From positions 1-35,410 of the forward strand of contig JAGGTJ010000174.1 of NCBI GenBank assembly GCA_021163815.1: DNA of 35,410 bases, read 5' to 3'. This DNA is from Deltaproteobacteria bacterium (GTDB lineage Bacteria; Desulfobacterota; DSM-4660; Desulfatiglandales; Desulfatiglandaceae). The notes beneath the pieces were generated by a model, which was given only the letters and a program-made list of their open reading frames with translations, was not told where the DNA came from and searched no databases. Each line of letters opens with the position of its first letter. Position 1 is the stretch's first letter. Positions 26,101-33,321 of this stretch are shown piece by piece. The position numbers and the translations under genes were made by a program.

Positions 26101-26556
26101 ATGAGTGAAAAATTGACCTTTGATAGTATAAATGTCGGCGATGAGATGACACCCTATGTTAGAAAATATACCCAGGAAATGGTAAATGTCATTATGGATG
26201 TTATCGGCTCGGTTCCGAATTGGCATGTTGACCCTGATCAGGCAAAGAACGTATCTGACTGGGATATTAAGGAAGATTCTACAGCTCTACCTGGAGTTAT
26301 GACAGAGATGGGAGTTTCCGAGTTTATGGTTAACTGGTTGGGAAGCCCTCTTCCCTGGTATGGTGGCGGTGGTTTGAATATAAAACTGATTGCCCCTGTT
26401 CAGATTCATGTGAAAGATGGTGGAGAGATAACTTACAAGGGTAAAGTAACCGGCAAGAAAGAAGAAGACGGTAAAAAAATAGTTGAATGTGATATCTATG
26501 GCGAACATGGCGGTGGCAAGGTAATGGTTGGTACGGCAAGGGCAGTGTTTTCTTAG
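26101..26556 (+). CDS. MaoC-like hotdog-fold protein, subunit 2
   Basis: A 151-residue hotdog protein that starts with a typical FDSINVGDE entry. The active-site region aligns as GSVPNWH (36-42): the histidine (His42) is kept but the aspartate position is Ser. It probably pairs with the preceding protein to form one double-hotdog unit acting on an acyl-CoA or related thioester. The two open frames are 21 bases apart with a G-rich ribosome site between (AAAAAGGGGG). A strong terminator follows at 26583. Whether it is a hydratase, thioesterase or binding protein cannot be settled from the sequence. Confidence 0.75.
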   Translation: MSEKLTFDSINVGDEMTPYVRKYTQEMVNVIMDVIGSVPNWHVDPDQAKNVSDWDIKEDSTALPGVMTEMGVSEFMVNWLGSPLPWYGGGGLNIKLIAPVQIHVKDGGEITYKGKVTGKKEEDGKKIVECDIYGEHGGGKVMVGTARAVFS

Positions 26557-26582
26557 ACTTGTCAATAGATATAAAATAAAAG

Positions 26583-26618
26583 AAACCGACGTGCCATGAT
26601 TTGGTCGTCGGTTTTTTT
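26583..26618 (+). terminator. Rho-independent terminator after the MaoC-like pair
   Basis: AAACCGACG (26583-26591) pairs with CGTCGGTTT (26606-26614), followed by a run of T to 26618. It ends the two-gene unit and separates it from nadE. Confidence 0.9.
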
Positions 26619-26658
26619 ATTTTATAAATGCCTTAAGTTTGTATTGGGGGTCTTTCTG

Positions 26659-28368
26659 ATGGGTTTTATCCGTATTGCTCAGGCACAGGTTAATGTAATT
26701 GTGGGCGACTTTGTATCAAATACCAGGAAAATAATAGAGTTTATTGAAGATGCCCGCAATCAACATGCCGATATAGTAACCTTCCCGGAACTTGCCGTCT
26801 GTGGATATCCTCCTGAAGACCTTCTTTTTAAGTCCCGTTTTATCAGGGAAAATCCGAAAGCAATTGAAACCATAAAAGAACATACCAGAGATATTACAGC
26901 TATTGTGGGATATGCGGCATCAGATGATGACAGAATATACAGTAGCGCCGCCGTTATTATGAATCAGAGGCTTTTGTCGACATATCACAAGATAGAACTT
27001 CCCAATTATGGTGTGTTTGATGAAAAACGTTATTTTGCGAGAGGGAATAGGGGTCTGATTCTTTTGTCAGGTACAAACAGGCTTACAGTTAATATATGTG
27101 AAGATATATGGGTAAAAGGAGGAATCCCTCAACGTTTTGTTTCTGCAAACAATATTGGTATAGTGTTAAATATTTCTGCGTTGCTGTTTCATGTCAATAA
27201 GATTTCAGAACGTATGGAAGTTGCCAGGCAGTTTGCTATGGGTACAAAGTCTTATGTGTGTTTGAATAACCTTGTTGGAGGGCAGGACGAACTGGTATTT
27301 GATGGTGGAAGTTTTATTATAGGTCCAGATGGCGATATCATTTCCAGGGCAAACCGGTTTCAGGAGGAGCTTCTTGTGACAGATATTCCAGAGTATAGTG
27401 TTACAGATGTTTTTGAAGCACAACCTGATGATATCTTTAAAGAAACACTTGCTCTTGATATCCCTCGTCATGATCGTGAACAACGTTTTCCTACTGTTGC
27501 CAGTGAAATAAGTGCGTTATGTGAAGTGTACGAGGCATTGGTTCTTGGCACGAGGGATTATGTTATAAAGAACGGGTTTCAAAAGGTGGTAATTGGTCTT
27601 AGTGGAGGTATAGATTCTTCCCTCACTGCGGTCATTGCGGCAGATGCCCTTGGATCAGATAATGTGGTTGGTGTAACCATGCCGTCCATATACACATCGA
27701 ATGAAACATTTTCGGATGCTGCCCTTTTTGCCAACAGGTTGGGTATCAAGCTTCTTACTATCCCGATTAAAGAACTCCATTCCTCTTATATAAACGTGTT
27801 AAAGGATATTGTAGGCAGCAAAGGACGTGGGTTTGTATATGAAAATATTCAGGCCCGTATCAGGGGAAATTTATTGATGGCGCTTTCCAATCACTTTGGC
27901 TGGCTGGTACTTACAACAGGCAACAAAAGTGAACTTGCTGTGGGATATTGTACTCTTTATGGTGATATGGCAGGGGGGTTTGCAACTATCAAAGATGTTC
28001 CAAAAACAATGGTTTTTGAACTGGCTGACTATGTTAATACTATTCATAAACAGGAGATTATACCTCAAAGTATTATAGAAAGGCCTCCCTCAGCGGAACT
28101 AAGGCCTGATCAGAAAGATGAAGATTCCCTGCCTCCTTATTCCATACTTGATGGCATACTGCATGCATATGTGGAAGAAAATAAGGCCGTGGATGAGATA
28201 ATAAACTCAGGCTATGATCCTGAAACAGTCAATAAGGTTGTGCGTATGGTTGATCTGAATGAATATAAAAGACGTCAGGCTCCTCCGGGTGTTAGGATAA
28301 CTCCAAAGGCCTTTGGCAAGGACAGAAGATTTCCCATTACCAACAGGTACAGGGAGACCTTTGCATAA
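26659..28368 (+). CDS. nadE: Glutamine-dependent NAD+ synthetase
   Basis: Final step of NAD synthesis: amidates deamido-NAD using glutamine-derived ammonia. The N-terminal nitrilase-type glutaminase domain has the triad Glu44 (FPELAVCGYPPEDLL), Lys111 (YHKIELPNYGVFDEKRYF) and Cys147 (NICEDIW). The C-terminal synthetase domain starts near 290 with the PP-loop SGGIDSS (315-321), and ends with the conserved KRRQAPPG and RRFPITNRY. Length is 569 residues. ATG 26659 is preferred because a G-rich site (26646-26650) lies 8 bases upstream and the glutaminase strand begins at once. The frame continues back to 26596, but those codons lie in the terminator of the preceding gene. Confidence 0.96.
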   Translation: MGFIRIAQAQVNVIVGDFVSNTRKIIEFIEDARNQHADIVTFPELAVCGYPPEDLLFKSRFIRENPKAIETIKEHTRDITAIVGYAASDDDRIYSSAAVIMNQRLLSTYHKIELPNYGVFDEKRYFARGNRGLILLSGTNRLTVNICEDIWVKGGIPQRFVSANNIGIVLNISALLFHVNKISERMEVARQFAMGTKSYVCLNNLVGGQDELVFDGGSFIIGPDGDIISRANRFQEELLVTDIPEYSVTDVFEAQPDDIFKETLALDIPRHDREQRFPTVASEISALCEVYEALVLGTRDYVIKNGFQKVVIGLSGGIDSSLTAVIAADALGSDNVVGVTMPSIYTSNETFSDAALFANRLGIKLLTIPIKELHSSYINVLKDIVGSKGRGFVYENIQARIRGNLLMALSNHFGWLVLTTGNKSELAVGYCTLYGDMAGGFATIKDVPKTMVFELADYVNTIHKQEIIPQSIIERPPSAELRPDQKDEDSLPPYSILDGILHAYVEENKAVDEIINSGYDPETVNKVVRMVDLNEYKRRQAPPGVRITPKAFGKDRRFPITNRYRETFA

Positions 28369-28455
28369 CATCTTCTTTTCCCCGGTAAAAAATAGTCTTG
28401 ACATTGGGGGCTACCTTTGTGAAGACCTGAAACCTCTCTATTGTCCAGGATCGAT

Positions 28456-28471
28456 TCGTGTAAGGACACGA
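28456..28471 (+). promoter_or_regulatory. Small hairpin in the PilZ gene leader
   Basis: TCGTGT (28456-28461), loop AAGG, ACACGA (28466-28471) is a perfect 6-bp stem about 48 bases before the PilZ start. Its function is unknown and a chance origin is possible. Confidence 0.3.
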
Positions 28472-28519
28472 GTTAGCTGGAAGGCCATTCTTGTAAACAG
28501 AATTATTGGGAGAGACCTG

Positions 28520-28846
28520 ATGAATCAATCGCAGGAAAAGAGAGCTGAAAAAAGGAACAGTACAAACAAGTATTTTAGTGTCGAAATATCTATGAGCAGC
28601 TCTGCCCAAATTTATCAATTCAAGATATGGAATATTTCATCAAAAGGGTTGTGCCTTGTTGTTAGACAGGATTCGCATCTGATAGAAGACCTTGATGTTG
28701 GCAAGGTGTTAAAAATGAAATATTACCGTCCTGATACCAGCATTCCTGCTGAATATCTCCAAACACAAATAGCACATATTACCAGGTGTGATCATGGTCC
28801 TTTTAATGGACATTACCTGGTTGGTCTGTCTATATTGGATGATTGA
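28520..28846 (+). CDS. PilZ domain protein (probable c-di-GMP binding)
   Basis: Single-domain PilZ protein of 108 residues. The two c-di-GMP contact motifs are visible: RxxxR as RAEKR (8-12) and [DN]xSxxG as NISSKG (38-43). A beta-barrel pattern follows to the end. No enzyme or membrane part is present, so it probably acts by binding a partner after c-di-GMP binding. The start is ATG 28520: GGGAGAG (28508-28514) is 5 bases upstream and the PilZ motif begins at once. An open frame extends upstream to 28313, overlapping nadE, but is not needed. It sits 94 bases before an NtrC-type regulator and in a region rich in motility-type regulators. Confidence 0.85.
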   Translation: MNQSQEKRAEKRNSTNKYFSVEISMSSSAQIYQFKIWNISSKGLCLVVRQDSHLIEDLDVGKVLKMKYYRPDTSIPAEYLQTQIAHITRCDHGPFNGHYLVGLSILDD

Positions 28847-28940
28847 TCCTTTATAGTCTTTAACCTTTTAGGGCATATGAAAGTACAATTTTATTTTTGA
28901 GTGGGCATTTGAGTATTTTTTACGGTAAGGGAGAGCCTTT

Positions 28941-30323
28941 ATGCAGGGCTTTAAGATACTATTTGTTGACGATGAAAAGGATGTTCTTTCTATTGTTCAG
29001 GAATATTTGTCTGCCTATCAATATGACATCACCGTTGTTGATAGTGCTGTAAAGGCGCTTGAGCTGGCAAGTCAAGGGGATTTTGATGTGATCTTTACGG
29101 ATTTAAAGATGCCTGATATTAGTGGCTTGGATCTTCTTGTCTCTATAAAAGAAAAGGTGCCAGCATGTGAGGTTGTGATTGTAACGGGACACGGTTCTGT
29201 TGAGTCAGCAGTAGAGGCCTTGAAACTTGGCGGCTATGACTATATACAAAAGCCCATAAAGTTAGAGCGGTTAAAGGTTTTGGTTGACCGTATTGCTGAA
29301 AAAAAGACCCTTGAAAGAGAGAATCTTGTTCTGAAAAACCGTCTCAAGGAACGATATCACTGTTATGATAACATGGTTGGTGTCAGTAGGCCCATGCAGG
29401 ATATCTATGATATTATAGACAGAATTAAAATGAGCAGTCCTACGGTTCTTATATATGGGGAAAGCGGCACAGGAAAAGAGGTCCTGGCCAGGGTAATTCA
29501 TAAGAACAGTGACAGAGGTAATAAGCCATTTGTTCCTGTCAACTGTGGTGCAGTTTCTGAAGGCCTCTTGGAAAGTGAACTGTTTGGCCATATAAAAGGT
29601 TCTTTTACCGGTGCGGTAGATAATAAGATAGGTTTGTTCAGGGCAGCAGAGGGGGGGACCATCTTTCTGGATGAGATAGCCAAGAGTTCCCCCTCCTTTC
29701 AGGTGAAACTTTTACGTGTTTTACAGGAAAAGAAGATAAGACCCGTAGGGGATATAAAGGAGATAGATGTTGATGTTCGTGTCATTGCAGCTATGAATGG
29801 GGAACCAGAGACAGTGATCAATGAAGGGAAACTCAGACCGGATCTGTTTTACCGCTTAAATGTTGTTTCTATCAAGCTTCCTCCGTTGAGAAGCAGGAAA
29901 GAAGATATATCTTTTTTGATAAGTCATTTTCTGGAGAAATTTAACGCTGTAAACAAAAATAAAATTTCATCTGTGTCTTCAGAGGCCATGTTTGCCCTTT
30001 TAAATTATGATTGGCCAGGTAATGTAAGACAGTTAGAAAATGTTATAGAAAGGGCATTTGCCCTTGGAACGAAAAACACAATAGGCATTTCTGATCTTCC
30101 CGCTGAAATAAGGCAGTCCCAGGACACTCATGCATTGAAGCAACAGAGCTTTTTATCAGAAGATAAAGAACAGATTTATTCACTTAAAGAACAGGAAGTT
30201 GCTTTAATCAGGCGGGTTTTGCAGAAAACAAACGGCAACAAATCCCAGGCTGCCAGGCTTTTAGGGATAAATGTTGCAACCCTTTACAGAAAGATCAAGG
30301 CTTATGGCATCAAGTTGCAATAG
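28941..30323 (+). CDS. Sigma-54-dependent response regulator, NtrC family (REC-AAA-Fis)
   Basis: Activator of RpoN promoters, 460 residues. The receiver (6-120) has acidic DDE, phospho-Asp in VIFTDLKMPD, Thr in IVTGHGS and Lys in IQKPI. The AAA+ domain has Walker A GESGTGKE, Walker B GTIFLDEI and the arginine segment RPDLFYRL. The sigma-54 contact loop reads GSFTGA (codons at 29598-29615) instead of the near-universal GAFTGA. A Fis-type helix-turn-helix ends the protein (KSQAARLLGINVATLYRKIK). GGGAGAG lies just upstream. No cognate kinase is adjacent. The pilT sigma-54 promoter in this window is one possible target, but that is inference. Confidence 0.92.
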   Translation: MQGFKILFVDDEKDVLSIVQEYLSAYQYDITVVDSAVKALELASQGDFDVIFTDLKMPDISGLDLLVSIKEKVPACEVVIVTGHGSVESAVEALKLGGYDYIQKPIKLERLKVLVDRIAEKKTLERENLVLKNRLKERYHCYDNMVGVSRPMQDIYDIIDRIKMSSPTVLIYGESGTGKEVLARVIHKNSDRGNKPFVPVNCGAVSEGLLESELFGHIKGSFTGAVDNKIGLFRAAEGGTIFLDEIAKSSPSFQVKLLRVLQEKKIRPVGDIKEIDVDVRVIAAMNGEPETVINEGKLRPDLFYRLNVVSIKLPPLRSRKEDISFLISHFLEKFNAVNKNKISSVSSEAMFALLNYDWPGNVRQLENVIERAFALGTKNTIGISDLPAEIRQSQDTHALKQQSFLSEDKEQIYSLKEQEVALIRRVLQKTNGNKSQAARLLGINVATLYRKIKAYGIKLQ

Positions 30324-31112
30324 CCTTGCAAAATGCAAATCACCTTATCATTATGCAATGGTGTTGTGGCATCTGTTTTGTCTGTTTTGTTGCTTTAAGC
30401 CTGTTTTATCTCTTGGCCCTTAGTGGCATACAATATATGCTGCTTTGAAGTGTGTAATGTGTGGTAACTTGTGTTTTTTGGACGCAGGTAAGCAGCTTTT
30501 CTTTGAAAAAAATCGTTCCTGCCTTTCTTTGTTCCTCATTTATGTTCTCTCGCCTTGTATCACAAACCTGAAACCTTTCTTGTCCTATATTTTGGCTGTA
30601 AAAAATAAGTTACACAAAATAATGTGTTTGACGCAATGTTGTCTATATCCCTGTTTTTTGGTTGAGGTACGGTTTTCCTTGGTGTGTTTGGGTGATTTTA
30701 TTGTTATGTTACTTTATGTGGTATGGGTAAGATGTATAGCCTGTATGTTATTGCTGTGAATATGTAGTGGTTTTGTATGCTTACCTTATGCTGTCTCCAC
30801 GTGATCTCATGCCTTTTTTGCAAAATGCAATGATGAAAGGCGTAGTTTCCCCTTTCTGTATTGTTTGTTTTGGTCTTTATAGTTCCATGTATACTTTATG
30901 TGTGTTTTTCAATAATAGAAAGATGTACCGTATATGTTGTGGTATGAGTCTTGTTTTTATCCTTTATTTCTGTATTGTTTGTTTTATTCTGCTAACCTTT
31001 TCAGGATCTCTTTTGTTGATTTATGTGAAAGATATATAAATCGGAACAGGTTTTGCAATGTTGGTGTCTAAAACAGGAGACAGGTCATATAATCATATGT
31101 GCAACTTTTTAC
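30324..31112. other. T-rich 0.8-kb intergenic region without a recognised gene
   Basis: The plus strand is strongly T-rich (about 45% T in 30601-30720) with low C. Two open frames (30445-30759 and 30767-31039) would encode hydrophobic, cysteine-rich peptides starting at TTG and GTG without ribosome sites. They resemble no family and probably reflect base composition. TTTCTGTATTGTTTGTTTT occurs twice, near 30854 and 30968. TGGCAT, five bases, TTGTC near 30368 is a near miss to a sigma-54 promoter. Confidence 0.5.
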
Positions 31113-31196
31113 TTATTACCTGAAATCTGGATAAACTATTTTTAAATCTGTCTGGTGCAGGCAGGTCTTTGGCACGTTTGCAGGTTTTAGGTATAA
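31113..31196 (+). mobile_element. R4 element, most complete copy (84 bases)
   Basis: The left end TTATTACCTGAAATCTGG and the complement of the right end, TTATACCTAAAACCTGC, are imperfect inverted repeats. A central hairpin is TCTGTCTG, loop GTG, CAGGCAGG (31147-31165), followed by TCTTTGGCA. No coding capacity. It ends 23 bases before the start of the sigma-54 activator gene, so that gene's leader is largely repeat. Confidence 0.7.
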
Positions 31197-31219
31197 TCTG
31201 AAATATAAGGGAAATGCTT

Positions 31220-32278
31220 ATGTCTGATTTAGCTGCGAGAAAAATTATGCCGGAAACCAGTTGTTCCAATCACCCCAACGGGGAACAGGGCTTTATGGGT
31301 ATTGTCGGAAAAAGTGAGAAGATTCAAAAGATATTTAAGTTGATAGCGCAGGTGGCAGACAGTGACAGCAATGTGATTATATACGGAGAAAGCGGAACAG
31401 GGAAAGAACTGGTTGCCAGGGCAATCCACAACTGTTCGCATAGGAACAGTAAGCCATTGATACCGATAAACTGTGGGGCCATTCCAGGCAATCTTCTTGA
31501 AAGTGAGTTGTTTGGACATGTGCGGGGTGCATTTACGGGAGCAACGAGTGCAAAGGCAGGTAAATTTGAATTGGCTGATAATGGGACCATTTTTCTGGAC
31601 GAGATAGGTGATATGAGTCACGATTTGCAGGTTAAGGTCCTCAGGGTATTAGAAGAGAGGGAATTCTACCGTGTGGGAGGGTCAAGGGCAATTAATGTGG
31701 ATGTCAGAATAGTTGCAGCCACACACAAAGATTTAGAAAAGGCCGTCCAAAAGGGAGAATTTAGGGAAGATCTCTTTTATCGTCTCGAGGTTATTCCCAT
31801 TCACATTCCCTCTCTGAGAGAAAGACGAGACGATATTCCACTTCTTGTTAACCACTTTTTAAAGACCTTTAACGAGAAAAAGGGTAAAACTGTAACCGGT
31901 ATTTCAGAAGAGGCAATTCAGATTCTTTATTCTTATTCGTGGCCAGGGAATATTCGGGAACTGAAGAACATGATGGAAAGAATAGTGGTTCTGAAAGGAG
32001 ACGGAGAAATAACCCCGGAAGATTTACCAGACAAATTAACTCATAGAACAAAGGATGTCCTGTTTTCTGATATAGAATTTTCCGGAGATGGAATTTGTTT
32101 GAATACAGCGGTCAGTGAGTTTGAAAAGGCCCTAATCTATAAATCCCTTGAAAAAACGCATTGGGTCAAAAACAGGGCCGCAAAGTTATTGCATTTAAAT
32201 AGAACTACCTTGGTAGAAAAGATAAAGAGATATAAGTTGACTCAAGAACATCCCCAGATATCATCTGCCTTTTTTTAG
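31220..32278 (+). CDS. Sigma-54-dependent activator without receiver (FlrA/FleQ-like C-terminus)
   Basis: A 352-residue enhancer-binding protein with only about 25 residues before the AAA+ domain, so it lacks a receiver or sensor domain. Walker A is GESGTGKE (56-63), the sigma-54 loop is GAFTGA (103-108), Walker B is GTIFLDEIGD and the arginine segment is REDLFYRLEV. The Fis-type helix-turn-helix ends NRTTLVEKIKRYKL, a form typical of FleQ/FlrA-type flagellar or pilus activators. ATG 31220 is preferred: AAGGGA (31207-31212) is 7 bases upstream, against 1 base for ATG 31214. A strong terminator lies 120 bases after the stop. A kinase and NtrC-type regulator pair follows a kilobase on, as in flr-type cascades. 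Confidence 0.9.
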   Translation: MSDLAARKIMPETSCSNHPNGEQGFMGIVGKSEKIQKIFKLIAQVADSDSNVIIYGESGTGKELVARAIHNCSHRNSKPLIPINCGAIPGNLLESELFGHVRGAFTGATSAKAGKFELADNGTIFLDEIGDMSHDLQVKVLRVLEEREFYRVGGSRAINVDVRIVAATHKDLEKAVQKGEFREDLFYRLEVIPIHIPSLRERRDDIPLLVNHFLKTFNEKKGKTVTGISEEAIQILYSYSWPGNIRELKNMMERIVVLKGDGEITPEDLPDKLTHRTKDVLFSDIEFSGDGICLNTAVSEFEKALIYKSLEKTHWVKNRAAKLLHLNRTTLVEKIKRYKLTQEHPQISSAFF

Positions 32279-32307
32279 GCCTTGCTATAAAAGAGATGGG
32301 ATTTTTG

Positions 32308-32344
32308 AAGATAGCCATCTACTCGGCTTTTTACAGGTTCATCA
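32308..32344 (+). repeat. R1 right-end fragment
   Basis: GAAGAT, then CTTTTTACAGGTTCATCA at the end, matches the last part of the R1 copy at 25071-25222 (CTTTTTACAGCTTCATCA). The left part is absent. Confidence 0.55.
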
Positions 32345-32400
32345 TGGATGAAAGACAGATAAAATAATACTTCCCCCTGTACTTAGGATTTTTCCACTAT

Positions 32401-32472
32401 AAAGCTCAGCCAGGAAGGAAACGGCACTATTGCCCATTGGTGCTCTTTTCTTTCTTGGTTGAGCTTTTTTTT
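32401..32472 (+). terminator. Long-stem rho-independent terminator
   Basis: Bases 32401-32421 pair with 32447-32467 over 21 positions, including three G-U pairs when read as plus-strand RNA. An inner GCAC/GTGC stem caps it, and eight T follow (32465-32472). The wobble pattern indicates plus-strand transcription. It is placed to end transcripts from the sigma-54 activator gene, or it may be the 3' end of a small RNA. Confidence 0.85.
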
Positions 32473-32520
32473 GGGGGGGAAAAGGAGGAATAACAAAAAA
32501 TAGCCTATACAGGTTTTTTA

Positions 32521-32620
32521 CGTTTTACCATGAAAACACACAAAAGCATGTTGAAAAACCAGTATGTATTTTCATATCCGTGGGTGGCCAGGATATTTTG
32601 GATCCGGCCATGCCGGTTTA
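32521..32620 (+). repeat. R3 repeat, copy at 32.5 kb
   Basis: Contains GTTGAAAAACCAG, then TTTCATATCCGTGGGTGG, GGATATTTTGGATCCGGCC and ATGCCGGTTTA. The same order of blocks recurs in direct orientation at 33176-33270, with similarity over about 95-100 bases, and a shorter match lies at 1771-1827. Confidence 0.75.
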
Positions 32621-32691
32621 GCAACAAGATGATGAATCGCAGCTTTAGGCCTTCCAGAGTACTATTGTTTTGTGGTATCAGCTCAATAATT

Positions 32692-32843
32692 AGGGGAATA
32701 ACAGCGAACGTAGCGCTGGGGTAGGAGGCTTTTTCTGACGCGACTGCCGGGAGGGTGCCGTTTCTTCGTGACTTATCAGTGGGGGAAACCGCAGCTCGAC
32801 GAAGTCGAGAATGCGGAGGGGGCAGGTGTCCCCCACAGATAAG
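32692..32843 (-). repeat. R2 structured repeat, copy 2 (inverted)
   Basis: On the minus strand the outer arms are 32829-32843 (CTTATCTGTGGGGGA) and 32772-32786 (TCCCCCACTGATAAG), which pair at 14 of 15 positions. Inside are a CCGCA/TGCGG stem and a CTCGAC-TTC-GTCGAG hairpin (32795-32809). The core after the hairpin is almost identical to 21105-21207. AGCTCAATAA near 32681 and its near-complement TTGTTGAGCT near 32902 may be the outer ends of this copy. Confidence 0.78.
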
Positions 32844-33175
32844 TTACTGAAGAGACCAGCCCGGAGGCCCGGAGCGGAGGAAAAAACCTCCTGCCCTTGT
32901 TTGTTGAGCTATTACGTTTTGTGTCAAATGGCTGACGACAAACAAACTGGGAGTTGCATTTTATATCTATATCCACATGTAATGATTCTATCCTTTAACT
33001 GCCTGAATAATCATTCTAAATCCAAGTTTCCCCCTCTTTTGTTTTCTTCATAAAATCCCTGGCATAATTTTTGCCGTATCTTCTATGTGCATAGTCTTCT
33101 TCCACAAAAGATTGTTCTTTTGCAATTCCGCTGTTTCTCTGTGTGTCGGATGCGTTGATCTTGAAGAATTTGTAT

Positions 33176-33270
33176 CGTTTCCCGTGAGAATACACAAGAC
33201 TGTGTTGAAAAACCAGGTCGTATTTTCCCGTAGGTGACCAGAATATTTTGATTCTGCTCATGCCGATTTA
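33176..33270 (+). repeat. R3 repeat, copy at 33.2 kb
   Basis: GTTGAAAAACCAG, CCGTAGGTGACCAG, AATATTTTGATTCTG and CATGCCGATTTA follow the same order as the copy at 32521-32620, in direct orientation. It ends about 50 bases before the kinase gene. Confidence 0.7.
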
Positions 33271-33321
33271 TGAGGAAATATCAGTTGGTTTTTACGGAAT
33301 TGGAATGATTTGAGGGGATAA

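Larger units (their letters stand above)
32279..33321. other. 1-kb gene-free region dense in repeats
   Basis: No gene is supported. In order it holds an R1 right-end fragment, a terminator hairpin, an R3 copy, an inverted R2 copy and a second R3 copy. The two R3 copies are direct repeats enclosing R2. An 81-codon minus-strand frame at 33016-33261 takes its N-terminal part from R3 and is not accepted. From 32844 to 33175 only a GGAGG/CCTCC hairpin near 32876-32891 and a TTGTTTGT/ACAAACAA pair were noticed. Confidence 0.7.

Noticed and set aside
28398-28403. TTGACA as a -35 box for the PilZ gene
   Set aside because: No acceptable -10 element lies 16-18 bases downstream.
30366-30384. Possible second sigma-54 promoter (TGGCAT, TTGTC)
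   Set aside because: The -12 element lacks the required GC, and no gene follows within several hundred bases.
30445-31039. Two hydrophobic open frames of 104 and 90 codons
   Set aside because: They start at TTG and GTG without ribosome sites, are rich in Cys/Leu/Phe as expected from T-rich DNA, and match no family known to me.
31170-31183. TGGCACG-TTTGCA inside R4 resembling a sigma-54 promoter
   Set aside because: The GG to GC distance is 7 bases rather than 10.
33016-33261. 81-codon minus-strand open frame ending near the kinase gene
   Set aside because: Its N-terminal third is the complement of repeat R3 and no ribosome site or domain is visible.
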